A stretch of 64,000 bases of DNA from Blastocatellia bacterium (GTDB lineage Bacteria > Acidobacteriota > Blastocatellia > HR10 > J050), in the NCBI GenBank assembly GCA_026985075.1, contig JALSQX010000023.1, forward strand, positions 1-64,000, written 5' to 3'. Numbering within the stretch: the first letter of the stretch is position 1; each line of letters begins with the position of its first letter. Shown here in pieces: positions 43,857 through 52,616 of the stretch. The position numbers and the translations under genes were made by a program. Below the pieces are notes generated by a model, which was not told the origin of the DNA, did no database searches, and was given only the letters and a program-made list of their open reading frames with translations.

Positions 43857-45458
43857 ATGAAGGTTCTCACGGCTGCCCAAATGCAACGTGTCGATCGGGA
43901 ATCCACCGAGAAATATGGCATCCCCAGCCTCACGCTCATGGAGAATGCCGCCGTTCAAACCGTCCAAGCTCTCGAACGGAGATACGGCGACGTCAGGAAG
44001 AGGCGCGTATTGATCGTCTGCGGCAAGGGCAATAATGGAGGGGATGGGGCAACCGTGGGCCGTCAATTGTGGATGCGCGGAGCGCTGGTGGACGTTGTGC
44101 TCCTGGCCGACCTGGACGCGACCTCCGGCGATGCGCGCATCAACTTCCAGATCGCCAAACAGGTGGCGGCCGATGATTCACGGCTCAACTTCGAGGAGGC
44201 GACCACGGAAGAGGCCTGGAAGGACGTTCTCGGTCGTCTCCCATCCTATGATCTCGTCATCGATGCTCTATTCGGTACCGGGCTCAAGCGAGCCGTTGAA
44301 GGGAGGTACGCCCAGGTCATCGAAGATCTCAATCACTGGGCGGAACGTTCGGGCGTTCCGATCATCTCCATCGACATCCCCTCGGGCCTCTCGGCCGATG
44401 AGGCTCGCCTCATTGGACCGACCATCGCGGCGGATTTGACGGTCACCTTCACGCGGCCCAAGCCGGCCAATGTCCTCCCCCCGGCGTGTTATCGTTGTGG
44501 AGAGCTGGTCGTCGCTCCCATTGGATCTCCCGACGCCTTGGTCGAGGCCTGCGGAGCTCGCCTCAATCTCGTGGAGCCGTCCCTCATTGAGGATTGGCTC
44601 AACCAGACGCGGCGCACCCCCATGAGCCATAAGGGAAGCTATGGGCACGCCCTGCTTCTGGCCGGATCGCGGGGGAAGCCGGGAGCAGCGTGTATGGCCG
44701 CAGAGGCGGCATTGCGCGCGGGCGTCGGTCTGGTGACCGTGGGAGCGGTCAGCGAAGTGCAACCGATCATCATCGCCCGCGTCGTGGAAGCCATGACCGA
44801 ACGGCTGGAGGCCACCGACGAGGGAACGATCTCGGACTCGGCCAGCGCCCGTGCCCTCGATCTGGCCGCCGAGCGCACGGTGGTCGCCATTGGTCCGGGC
44901 TTGACGACCAACGAGAGCACGCGACGGTTCGTCCAGACGGTGGTCAGGCAAAGGACGCGACCGACGATCATCGATGCTGACGGCCTCAATTGCTTGGCTC
45001 CCTGGCCCGACGATCTCACCGGCGGCGATATCCCGCTCATCCTCACCCCTCATCCGGGCGAGATGGCTCGACTCACTGGCCTCTCCACCAGGGAGATTCT
45101 CGAGGATCGAGTGGCTGTGGCGCGCCACTTCGCCGTCAGCCACAATCTCATTCTGGTGCTGAAAGGCAATCGGAGCCTCATCGCCGCGCCCGATGGCCAG
45201 GTCTATATCAACCCTACCGGGAACGCCGGATTGGCCACTGCCGGATCGGGCGATGTGCTGACGGGAATCATGGTTGGATTTCTGGCGCAGAGGCCCGATG
45301 ACCCTCTGGCCTCGGTCATCGCGGCAGTGTACCTCCACGGTTTGGCCGGAGAGTTGGCCGCGGCGAACATCGGGATGCGATCGATGGTGGCCACCGACGT
45401 CACCCGATATCTCGGCGAGGCGCTGCGGACTCTGGAAGACTCCTCGTCACACCGATGA
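43857..45458 (+). CDS. nnr: Bifunctional NAD(P)HX epimerase/dehydratase
   Basis: Fusion of 533 residues that repairs hydrated NAD(P)H. The N-terminal epimerase part (about 1-215; LTAAQMQRVDRESTEKYGIP, VCGKGNNGGDGATVGRQLW, SIDIPSGLSADEA) precedes the ADP-dependent dehydratase part (about 235-533; HKGSYGHALLLAGSRGKPG, LTPHPGEMARLTGLS, GNAGLATAGSGDVLTGIMVG). This is the usual bacterial arrangement. The ATG at 43857 is chosen; upstream codons are non-conserved. It is followed by tsaE after 232 bp, a frequent neighbour. Confidence 0.95.
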   Translation: MKVLTAAQMQRVDRESTEKYGIPSLTLMENAAVQTVQALERRYGDVRKRRVLIVCGKGNNGGDGATVGRQLWMRGALVDVVLLADLDATSGDARINFQIAKQVAADDSRLNFEEATTEEAWKDVLGRLPSYDLVIDALFGTGLKRAVEGRYAQVIEDLNHWAERSGVPIISIDIPSGLSADEARLIGPTIAADLTVTFTRPKPANVLPPACYRCGELVVAPIGSPDALVEACGARLNLVEPSLIEDWLNQTRRTPMSHKGSYGHALLLAGSRGKPGAACMAAEAALRAGVGLVTVGAVSEVQPIIIARVVEAMTERLEATDEGTISDSASARALDLAAERTVVAIGPGLTTNESTRRFVQTVVRQRTRPTIIDADGLNCLAPWPDDLTGGDIPLILTPHPGEMARLTGLSTREILEDRVAVARHFAVSHNLILVLKGNRSLIAAPDGQVYINPTGNAGLATAGSGDVLTGIMVGFLAQRPDDPLASVIAAVYLHGLAGELAAANIGMRSMVATDVTRYLGEALRTLEDSSSHR

Positions 45459-45690
45459 GCATGCGGCGACGAGGATCGCCCGGGGATCGTCGGTTGGTGG
45501 GAATCAATGAGCTTGACCGCTGACGGTGGTCGCTCTCTTGTGGGTGCCAATTTATGAGGGATCAATCAGCCCTCCACGATGAACATCAGGGGCTGATTGA
45601 TACACCCGCTGCAGCGCGGCTCGATGGTGACGGAGCGTTGGAGAATGATCCTCTTCGGGAGGAGGCCGCAGAGCTTTTCCCGGATTCCCG

Positions 45691-46152
45691 ATGCGAATGA
45701 TGCGAACGGTGACGACGACATCTCCCGAAGACACTTTCGAGTTGGGGCGCGAGATGGCCGCTCCTCTGCAGAGGCGAACCGTCTTCCTCCTCGAAGGCGA
45801 CTTGGGCACCGGTAAGACGGTTTTCACCAAAGGCATCGCCGCTGGCTTGGGGATCGATCCGCGCGAAGTGACGAGTCCGACGTTCACCCTGGTGGCCGAA
45901 TATCAGGGCCGGCTGAAACTCTACCACGTCGACCTCTACCGCCTGGATGATCCTCGCGATGCCTGGGATCACCTCGGGCTCCAAGAGCTCCTCGGCGAAG
46001 AAGCGGTCGTGGCCATCGAGTGGGCGGAGAAGTTACCAGAACTCTCCATCCAACAAGGCTATCGGGTTCATCTGAAGTGGATTGACGAAACGACTCGAGA
46101 GATCACCATCCAATCGGTGAACGAATCCCTCCCCAACTCCCCTCGACCATGA
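45691..46152 (+). CDS. tsaE: tRNA threonylcarbamoyladenosine biosynthesis ATPase TsaE
   Basis: ATPase of 153 residues that works with TsaB and TsaD in making t6A37 of tRNA. The Walker A is FLLEGDLGTGKTVFTKGIA, followed by TSPTFTLVAEYQ, YHVDLYRLDDP and VVAIEWAEKLPEL, all typical. Other Tsa genes are not in this window. The 45459-45690 gap holds no other feature I can identify. Several in-frame ATG codons (45691, 45697, 45700) compete as start. Confidence 0.94.
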   Translation: MRMMRTVTTTSPEDTFELGREMAAPLQRRTVFLLEGDLGTGKTVFTKGIAAGLGIDPREVTSPTFTLVAEYQGRLKLYHVDLYRLDDPRDAWDHLGLQELLGEEAVVAIEWAEKLPELSIQQGYRVHLKWIDETTREITIQSVNESLPNSPRP

Positions 46153-46251
46153 CCCCCAAGGATGAAGCCACTCATGTGCCCCCTCTGGCCAGGCGATGCC
46201 CCTCGATGGGGAGATTCAACCGCTGAAGCCAATCCCTCTCTGGCTCGGCGA

Positions 46252-47619
46252 TCACATCGCCCGGAGGCGCCGGCGCCTCTTCTCGGCCGAGTGAAGCTTC
46301 TTCTCGGCGATGAACGCCCGCAAGACGGCGCTCAAGTCCGGCTGACCGATCTCTTGCAATTCGTACTGGATGCGGCAGGTGGCGTGCTTGATCTTGATGA
46401 TGCGCCGTAAATCCACCGGCGTGCCGATGAGGACGAGGTCACAATCGATGCGATTGATGGTCCTCTCCAGATCTTTGATCTGCTTCCCTCCATATCCCAT
46501 GGCGGGGAGCACGGGTCCGGTATGGGGATAGGCGGCATAGGCGCGCGCGATTTCGCCGACGGCGAAAGGACGAGGATCAATGATCTCCCTGGCCCCATAC
46601 CGCAGGGCGGCCAGATAAGCTGCTCCATAGCGCATCTCCCCATGAGTGAGGGTGGGCCCATCTTCCACGGCGATGACCCGTTTACCCCGGATCATCTCTC
46701 CATCTTCGGGGAGAATGGGCATCGCCGCTTCGATCACCGTCGCTCGCGGGTTGAATTGATGAATGTGCCGACGAACCACATCGAGATCATCTCGATTGGC
46801 CGAATCAACTTTATTGATGAGAATGACGTCAGCCCGCAGGAAGTTCACCTCGCCAGGGAAATAGGCCCGCTCATGTCCCGGACGGTGGGGATCAACCAGT
46901 ACGATTTCCAAATCGGGGACGAAAAAGGGCATATCGTTGTTCCCCCCATCCCAAACGAGGACATCGGCCTCCTGCTGAGCCTGGCGCAGAATGCGCTCAT
47001 AATCGATCCCGGCGTAAACGACGACGCCATTATTCAGATGCGGCTCGTATTCTTCCATCTCTTCGATGGTGCACTTGTACTTCTTCAGATCGTCGAGGGT
47101 CTCGAACCGCTGAATGACTTGCTTGGTCAGATCCCCATAGGGCATCGGGTGGCGCACGGCGACGACATTCAGCCCTTCCTCTCTCAGGATACGACAGACT
47201 TTTCGGCTGGTGGCGCTCTTGCCACATCCGGTCCTCACGGCACAGACGGAGACCACCGGCTTCTCTGACTTGAGCATGGTCGCCCGGGCCCCGAGGAGTC
47301 GAAAACTGGCCCCTCGACTGATGGCACGAGCCGCCAGGTGCATGACCGTCTCATGAGAGACGTCGGAGTAGGAGAAGATGACCTCATCGATATGGTAGCG
47401 GTCGATCAGCTCCTCGAGCTGCTCTTCGGGATAGATGGGGATGCCCTTGGGGTATAACTTCCCGGCTAATGCCCGTGGGTACTTTCGCCCTTCGATATTG
47501 GGGATTTGCGTGGCCGTAAAGGCCACCACCTCATAGGCCGGATTGTCGCGGAACACGACGTTGAAATTATGAAAATCGCGCCCGGCCGCTCCCAGAATCA
47601 GCACTCTCTTCTTCCGCAT
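46252..47619 (-). CDS. Cyclic 2,3-diphosphoglycerate synthetase-like GTPase family protein
   Basis: Protein of 455 residues of the family annotated after the archaeal cyclic-2,3-diphosphoglycerate synthetase. An N-terminal Rossmann-like part (VLILGAAGRDFHNFNVVFRD; EVVAFTATQIPNIEGRKYP) precedes a P-loop domain with VCAVRTGCGKSATSRKVC and VWDGGNNDMPFFVPDLEIVL, LINKVDSANRDD and DLVLIGTPVDLRRIIKIKH. Bacterial members are widespread but the product is unproven; cDPG is known as an archaeal thermo- and osmolyte. The start at 47619 follows GGGGGAGAGG. It stands alone, convergent with tsaE. Confidence 0.85.
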   Translation of the reverse strand: MRKKRVLILGAAGRDFHNFNVVFRDNPAYEVVAFTATQIPNIEGRKYPRALAGKLYPKGIPIYPEEQLEELIDRYHIDEVIFSYSDVSHETVMHLAARAISRGASFRLLGARATMLKSEKPVVSVCAVRTGCGKSATSRKVCRILREEGLNVVAVRHPMPYGDLTKQVIQRFETLDDLKKYKCTIEEMEEYEPHLNNGVVVYAGIDYERILRQAQQEADVLVWDGGNNDMPFFVPDLEIVLVDPHRPGHERAYFPGEVNFLRADVILINKVDSANRDDLDVVRRHIHQFNPRATVIEAAMPILPEDGEMIRGKRVIAVEDGPTLTHGEMRYGAAYLAALRYGAREIIDPRPFAVGEIARAYAAYPHTGPVLPAMGYGGKQIKDLERTINRIDCDLVLIGTPVDLRRIIKIKHATCRIQYELQEIGQPDLSAVLRAFIAEKKLHSAEKRRRRLRAM

Positions 47620-47954
47620 AAGCGATTCCTCTCCCCCTTCGGTTAATTGATTCAGGTCCTCCTCGGTCGCGCAGACCCCCACCGCTCACACCGGCTCCGG
47701 TGGTGTGAACGCCAGGCTGGGTGGTGAGCCCGTCGGCACGAGCCTCACGAGCCTCCGGACCGTCCTCCCTCTCAACGCTCATCTCCATGTCTTCATCGCT
47801 CAGGCTCACCGGGGGTGAATATAAGCTTCGCCGCTGGCGGAAGCAAGTCATTTTCGACCGTCTTGACCAGGCACTCTGTCTCTGAGGATAGACTTTTCCG
47901 GCAACCTGGGGTATCTTTTCTCACCTTGAGATCCTACAACGAGAGTCAACCGAA
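47620..47954. other. Divergent intergenic region before ftsY
   Basis: 335 bp that hold the possible ftsY promoter (47863-47892) and nothing else I recognise. The part closer to the GTPase gene is high in G+C and contains short ORFs that are not convincing. Confidence 0.5.
47863..47892 (+). promoter_or_regulatory. Possible sigma-70 promoter of ftsY
   Basis: TTGACC (47863-47868), an 18-bp spacer and GATAGA (47887-47892), about 60 bp before the ftsY start. The -35 is good, the -10 weak. Confidence 0.35.
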
Positions 47955-48980
47955 ATGAGGCCATTCTGGAAACGAAGACCGACGACCGATCAGACGGGGG
48001 ATTCGCCATCACAATCGACAGAGAGCCTACTGGGTAAGTTCAGGAAGGCCATCTCAGCAACGCGAAGAAATATCACCGAGCGCGTCCAGGAAGTGGCTCG
48101 TGGGAAGCGCCAGATCGATGCCGAAGTTCTGGAGAGTCTCGAAGAGGCGCTCATCACTGCCGATGTCGGACCGCGGATCACATTGGAGATCCTGGAGAAG
48201 GCGCGGCAGCAAGTGGATCGAAAGGCGCTCTCCGATTTCAACGAGCTCAAAGAATTCATCGCCACCGAACTCGCTGCCATTCTCGCTCAGGCCAACCCGC
48301 GCGAACGTCCTGGCCCGGTCATCGAGGAGAAGCCCTACGTCATTCTCGTCGTGGGAGTCAATGGCACGGGGAAGACGACGACGATTGGCAAACTTGCCTA
48401 TAAGTTCAAGAACGAGGGGGCTCGTGTCCTCCTCGCGGGGGCAGACACTTTTCGTGCCGCCGCCTCGGATCAACTGGCCGTGTGGGCCGAGCGCGCTGGC
48501 GTCCCGCTGATTCAGCAGCGACCGGGCGCCGATCCGGCCGCCGTCGTCTACGATGCCCTGAAGTCGGCCAAAACCCGGGGAATGGATGTGGTCATCGTGG
48601 ACACGGCCGGTCGATTGCATACCAAGATCAACCTCATGCAGGAACTGCAAAAAATCCGTCGGGTGGCCGCCCGGGAAGTTCCCGGCGCCCCCCACCAGGT
48701 CTTCCTCATCATTGATGCCGTCACCGGTCAGAATGGATTGGAACAGGCTCGGCAATTTCTCCGCTCCATTGAGGTGACGGGGCTCATCCTCACCAAGCTG
48801 GACGGGACGGCCAAAGGGGGGATTGTCATCCCCATTGCCAAGGAACTGAATCTCCCCATCCGGTATGTCGGGATTGGCGAAGGCATCGAAGACCTCATCG
48901 AATTCTCGCCGGAGTTATATGTCCGGAGCTTGTTCGAAGACGACGGACTGACCGAATCACGAGGTTCCCGATCGGCTTGA
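47955..48980 (+). CDS. ftsY: Signal recognition particle receptor FtsY
   Basis: SRP receptor GTPase of 341 residues, directing co-translational membrane insertion. After a short charged A-region comes the N domain helix bundle (KFRKAISATRRNITERVQEV; ALITADVGPRITLEIL) and the G domain with P-loop GVNGTGKTTTIGKLAYKF, DTAGRLHTKINLMQEL and TKLDGTAKGGIVIPI, then GEGIEDLIEF at the end. Full FtsY with a short acidic region. Confidence 0.96.
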   Translation: MRPFWKRRPTTDQTGDSPSQSTESLLGKFRKAISATRRNITERVQEVARGKRQIDAEVLESLEEALITADVGPRITLEILEKARQQVDRKALSDFNELKEFIATELAAILAQANPRERPGPVIEEKPYVILVVGVNGTGKTTTIGKLAYKFKNEGARVLLAGADTFRAAASDQLAVWAERAGVPLIQQRPGADPAAVVYDALKSAKTRGMDVVIVDTAGRLHTKINLMQELQKIRRVAAREVPGAPHQVFLIIDAVTGQNGLEQARQFLRSIEVTGLILTKLDGTAKGGIVIPIAKELNLPIRYVGIGEGIEDLIEFSPELYVRSLFEDDGLTESRGSRSA

Positions 48981-49048
48981 CGATAGGGATGGAGAGAGGC
49001 CTCGGTCCACTGACACCGTTTCCGCTTTTCGGTTGAGTACTCCGGCTC

Positions 49049-50290
49049 ATGGCCCGAGGCGAATGGGAGACAGTGTATCGAGGACGGATATTGACCGCAC
49101 GAGAGCACAGGGGAAAATCATCCCGCTCGGGCATATTGAGTGGCGCGGCATTTCTCATGGCCGTCTCTGCTATTGGCCCGGGATTTCTCACGCAAACGAC
49201 CCATTTCACGGCGCGGTTAGGCGCCAGCTTTGCCTTCGCCATCGTCGTCTCCGTGATCATCGACATCGGCGCCCAATTGAACACTTGGCGGGTCATCTGC
49301 ATCTCGGCGCGGCGCGGGCACGAAGTGGCGGCGGCCATTGTCCCCGGATTAGGGTGGATCGTCACCGGTGTGATCGTCTTCGGCTCGTTCGTGTTCAATG
49401 TCGGGAATGTCAGCGGCTGTGCGTTGGCTCTGGAATCACTGTTCGGTCTCGATCAGATGCTCGGAGCCTCGCTGTCGGCTCTTGTGGCCATGGCGCTCTT
49501 TCTCCGGCGTCGTATGCTTCGTCGAGTGGACTGGTTTTCTCAGATCCTCGGTGGCACGATGATCATCCTCATGGCCTATATTCTGCTCACCACCGGCCCG
49601 CCCATTGGCGACGCCGCCCGCCAGGCCATCTGGCCCGAGACGGTGGATGTTTTCACCATTGTCACTTTGGTGGGGGGAACCATTGGCGGGTACATCATGT
49701 TCTCCGGCGCACACCGCCTCCTGGATGGAGGCATTCGAGGGACGGAGCATTTGGCCATCATCACCAAAGGGTCCATCCGCGGCGTCATCATCACGGGGCT
49801 GATGCGGGTCATGCTCTTCCTCGCCGTGCTCGGTGTGGTGCGCGGAGGCGTTGCGCTCGGCGAAGCCACCCCCGTCTTCGACGCTTTCCGGGCGGGCGCC
49901 GGTCAGATGGGATTCATCGTTTCCGGACTGGTGTTCTGGTCGGCCGCCATCACCTCGGTGGTTGGCTGCTCCTATACGTCCATCTCTTTCCTGAGCGGCC
50001 GAGCCGACGAACGCAGACAATCTCGCCTGATCATCGGATTCATCGCCCTCACGCTGGCGGTCACGCTGCTTTTCCGGCGGGCCGGATGGCAACCAACGCA
50101 ACTCCTTATCATAGCCGGAACAGCGAACGGCGCGCTGATGCCCATCATTCTGGGCGTCATTCTGGTGGCCGCCTATCGTCGCTCTCTGATGGGTGGGTAT
50201 CGGCACCCCTGGTGGGCGGGGATGTTAGGTCTCGTCGCCTGGCTCACCACAGTGGTGATGGCTTACTCCACTCTGGCGAGGCTCTTCTAA
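49049..50290 (+). CDS. Nramp-related divalent metal transporter with altered metal site
   Basis: Membrane protein of 413 residues and about 11 hydrophobic segments, Nramp-like in layout. In Nramp TM1 the metal site is DPGN; here the aligned motif is AIGPGFLTQTTHF, so the Asp and Asn are absent. The TM6 MPH region appears as GGYIMFSGAHRLL. This matches Nramp-related subgroups with other metal selectivity or none; an Mg2+-type or organic-cation role is possible. The ATG at 49049 is chosen; a large overlapping frame in another reading (49033-50322) is rejected. It lies alone between ftsY and glgC. Confidence 0.78.
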   Translation: MARGEWETVYRGRILTAREHRGKSSRSGILSGAAFLMAVSAIGPGFLTQTTHFTARLGASFAFAIVVSVIIDIGAQLNTWRVICISARRGHEVAAAIVPGLGWIVTGVIVFGSFVFNVGNVSGCALALESLFGLDQMLGASLSALVAMALFLRRRMLRRVDWFSQILGGTMIILMAYILLTTGPPIGDAARQAIWPETVDVFTIVTLVGGTIGGYIMFSGAHRLLDGGIRGTEHLAIITKGSIRGVIITGLMRVMLFLAVLGVVRGGVALGEATPVFDAFRAGAGQMGFIVSGLVFWSAAITSVVGCSYTSISFLSGRADERRQSRLIIGFIALTLAVTLLFRRAGWQPTQLLIIAGTANGALMPIILGVILVAAYRRSLMGGYRHPWWAGMLGLVAWLTTVVMAYSTLARLF

Positions 50291-50343
50291 CTTGTCAATC
50301 GAAGCGTTCCCGATTACACTGAACGAGACCACACGCTCAGGTT

Positions 50344-51633
50344 ATGGCGCGTAAGGAGGACATACTGGCCATCATTCTCGGCGGCGGCCAAGGCACTCGT
50401 CTCTTCCCCCTCACCGCCCTACGGTCCAAACCAGCCGTCCCGTTGGCCGGAAAATATCGGCTCATTGACATCCCGGTGAGCAATTGCATCAATTCGGGCA
50501 TCACGAAGATGTACGTGCTCACCCAGTTCAATTCCGCTTCTCTCAATCGTCACATTCACCAGACATACCGGTTCAGCCAATTCAGCGACGGCTTCGTCGA
50601 TATCCTGGCCGCCGAACAGACGCTGGAGAACCGCGACTGGTTTCAGGGAACGGCCGACGCCGTCCGGCAAAACTGGCGCCACTTCGAGCAGTGGAATCTG
50701 GACACCTATCTGATTCTCGCCGGCGATCATCTCTACCGGATGGATTACCGGGACTTCATTCGCCGTCACTGGGAGATGGGAGCCGACGTCACCATTTCGG
50801 TCATCGCGTGTACGGAAGCCGAGGCCGGAGGATTCGGGCTGTTGAAAATTGATGAGATGGGCCGCATCACCGAATTTCGCGAGAAGCCCCGGGGAGACGC
50901 CCTTCGGGCCATGCGCGTGGATACGACGACGATCGGATTGAGTGCCGAGGACGCCCAACACCGACCCTACCTGGCGTCCATGGGAATTTACGTCTTCAAA
51001 CGAGACGTCCTCTCTGACCTCCTGTTTCGCGATCTCTCGATGGTCGATTTCGGCAAGCAAATCATCCCGGCGGCCATTCGCTCGGTCCGTGTTCAGGCTT
51101 TCTTGTTCGATGGGTACTGGCGGGATATCGGGACGATCAGGAGCTTTTACGAAGCCAATATGGATTTGACGCAGGAGATCCCCCGATTCAATCTCTACGA
51201 TCCGGAAGCCCCCATTTACACCCGCCCCCGCTATCTCCCTCCGGCCAAGATTCGCGAATGCCGCATCCATGATTCCATCATTGCGGAGGGATCGATCCTC
51301 AGCGGCGCCGAGCTCGTACATTGTGTGGTCGGCATTCGGACCCGGTTGGCCCAGGGAGTGCGCGCCGAGCGCTCCATCCTCATGGGGGCCGACTTTTACC
51401 AATCGCTCGACCAGATCAAATCCGATCATCAGCGGGGCATCCCTCCGGTCGGGGTGGGCGAGCAGACGGTGATCAAGAACGCCATCATCGACAAGAATGC
51501 CCGCATCGGTCGACGAGTTCACATCCTGAACGAACAACAGCGCCGCGATTTCGATGGGGAGAACTACTATATCCGCGATGGCATTGTCATTGTGCCCAAA
51601 AATGCCATCATCCCAGACGGAACGGTCATCTAG
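50344..51633 (+). CDS. glgC: Glucose-1-phosphate adenylyltransferase
   Basis: ADP-glucose pyrophosphorylase of 429 residues for glycogen synthesis. Shown by ILGGGQGTRLFPLTALRSKP, GKYRLIDIPVSNCINSGI, DHLYRMDYRDFIRRH, GFGLLKIDEMGRITEFREKP and the beta-helix end. Length and motifs are standard. Allosteric control by sugar phosphates is expected from the family. No other glycogen genes are adjacent. Confidence 0.96.
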   Translation: MARKEDILAIILGGGQGTRLFPLTALRSKPAVPLAGKYRLIDIPVSNCINSGITKMYVLTQFNSASLNRHIHQTYRFSQFSDGFVDILAAEQTLENRDWFQGTADAVRQNWRHFEQWNLDTYLILAGDHLYRMDYRDFIRRHWEMGADVTISVIACTEAEAGGFGLLKIDEMGRITEFREKPRGDALRAMRVDTTTIGLSAEDAQHRPYLASMGIYVFKRDVLSDLLFRDLSMVDFGKQIIPAAIRSVRVQAFLFDGYWRDIGTIRSFYEANMDLTQEIPRFNLYDPEAPIYTRPRYLPPAKIRECRIHDSIIAEGSILSGAELVHCVVGIRTRLAQGVRAERSILMGADFYQSLDQIKSDHQRGIPPVGVGEQTVIKNAIIDKNARIGRRVHILNEQQRRDFDGENYYIRDGIVIVPKNAIIPDGTVI

Positions 51634-51737
51634 GGGCGTTTGCTTCTCTCGGGACCACCTCTGAGCTGGAAGGATGGATCTCCAAGGAACCGACTTGGCG
51701 TCCGCTCCGAGCGGGCGCATGCTTTGTCTCCTTGACG

Positions 51738-51766
51738 GGACCCCTCTCCGATCAACTGAGGGGTCC
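51738..51766. terminator. Hairpin between glgC and the convergent membrane protein gene
   Basis: 9-bp arms GGACCCCTC/GAGGGGTCC around an 11-nt loop, placed where the two genes converge. It overlaps the stop codon of the minus-strand gene. No T-tract on either side, so a bidirectional role is only suggestive. Confidence 0.45.
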
Positions 51767-52480
51767 TCGCGAAGCTTGAGCCCAGACCTCGACTGAAGGC
51801 TTGAAGTTCCAAAGCAAAATGCTGCTCAGAATGAAGGCCAAAGCGGGGAGCAGCATGACTCCCGCCGTCTCTATGCGCCATGAGCCAGGCACAACGATCT
51901 CAGTGATCACAATGGCCAGCGAACTCCCCAGGAAGAGGACGCCGACAATGAACTCCAACCCCTTCCCGCGAAGGAAGAGGAGCCCGAACAAACTATAGGC
52001 GATCAAGCTCGTCTGCCCAGTGAGGAGATTGCCGAGCGAGTCGTAATAGTAGAGCCCCTTGACCTGATCAAAGAGATGTTGTCGGGCCACGACAGTGTTC
52101 GCCTCGATATAGCGAGCGGCCAAAGCGGTCATCGCCGTTCCAAACAATCGCCGGGCGATCCACAGGGCGCCGAGCGCCGTACCAAAAACGAATGCCACGA
52201 GGGAAATCGATCGCGACCGCTCGTGAAGGTAGAGATAAAAACTCACCACTAGAGAGATGAGCATCAAGGCGGGAATGTACCCGGCAAACACCGCGAAGTA
52301 AAACGACTGCTCGGCGAAATACCTCAACAGCAGATCGAAATACTTATCCAGATCTTGGGCCGCTTGTTGAAACGTGAATCCTCCCCGCCAGCGATCGATG
52401 GCCCGGGCCAAGAGAGCGAATCCGATATAGGAACTCATTAACGCATTAGCCCGAAAGAACAGGCGATCAGCATCCATCAT
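51752..52480 (-). CDS. Multi-spanning membrane protein of unknown function
   Basis: Protein of 242 residues with several hydrophobic segments (for example FYFAVFAGYIPALMLISLVV, SISLVAFVFGTALGALWIA, GVMLLPALAFILSSILLW) and charged loops between. I do not recognise a family. The start at 52480 has GAGAGGAGG a few nt upstream; an in-frame codon at 52510 is less likely. It is convergent with glgC and divergent from nothing close by; gltX follows on the same strand beyond a 136-bp gap upstream of its stop. Confidence 0.7.
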   Translation of the reverse strand: MMDADRLFFRANALMSSYIGFALLARAIDRWRGGFTFQQAAQDLDKYFDLLLRYFAEQSFYFAVFAGYIPALMLISLVVSFYLYLHERSRSISLVAFVFGTALGALWIARRLFGTAMTALAARYIEANTVVARQHLFDQVKGLYYYDSLGNLLTGQTSLIAYSLFGLLFLRGKGLEFIVGVLFLGSSLAIVITEIVVPGSWRIETAGVMLLPALAFILSSILLWNFKPSVEVWAQASRGPLS

Positions 52481-52616
52481 TGGCCTCCTCTCGATCCAGA
52501 GCGGGCTCACCAGTGGAGATATGACGAGCGATGTATGGCCTCTCTCAACGAATCTCGCTTCTATTATACCCGAAGAGGATGCCGGTCACAACAGAAAATT
52601 TCGCCGCGGCGAGCGA

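Noticed and set aside
49033-50322. Alternative plus-strand ORF of 429 residues covering the Nramp-type gene
   Set aside because: His/Arg-rich composition without hydrophobic segments; the overlapping frame encodes a transporter with normal topology.
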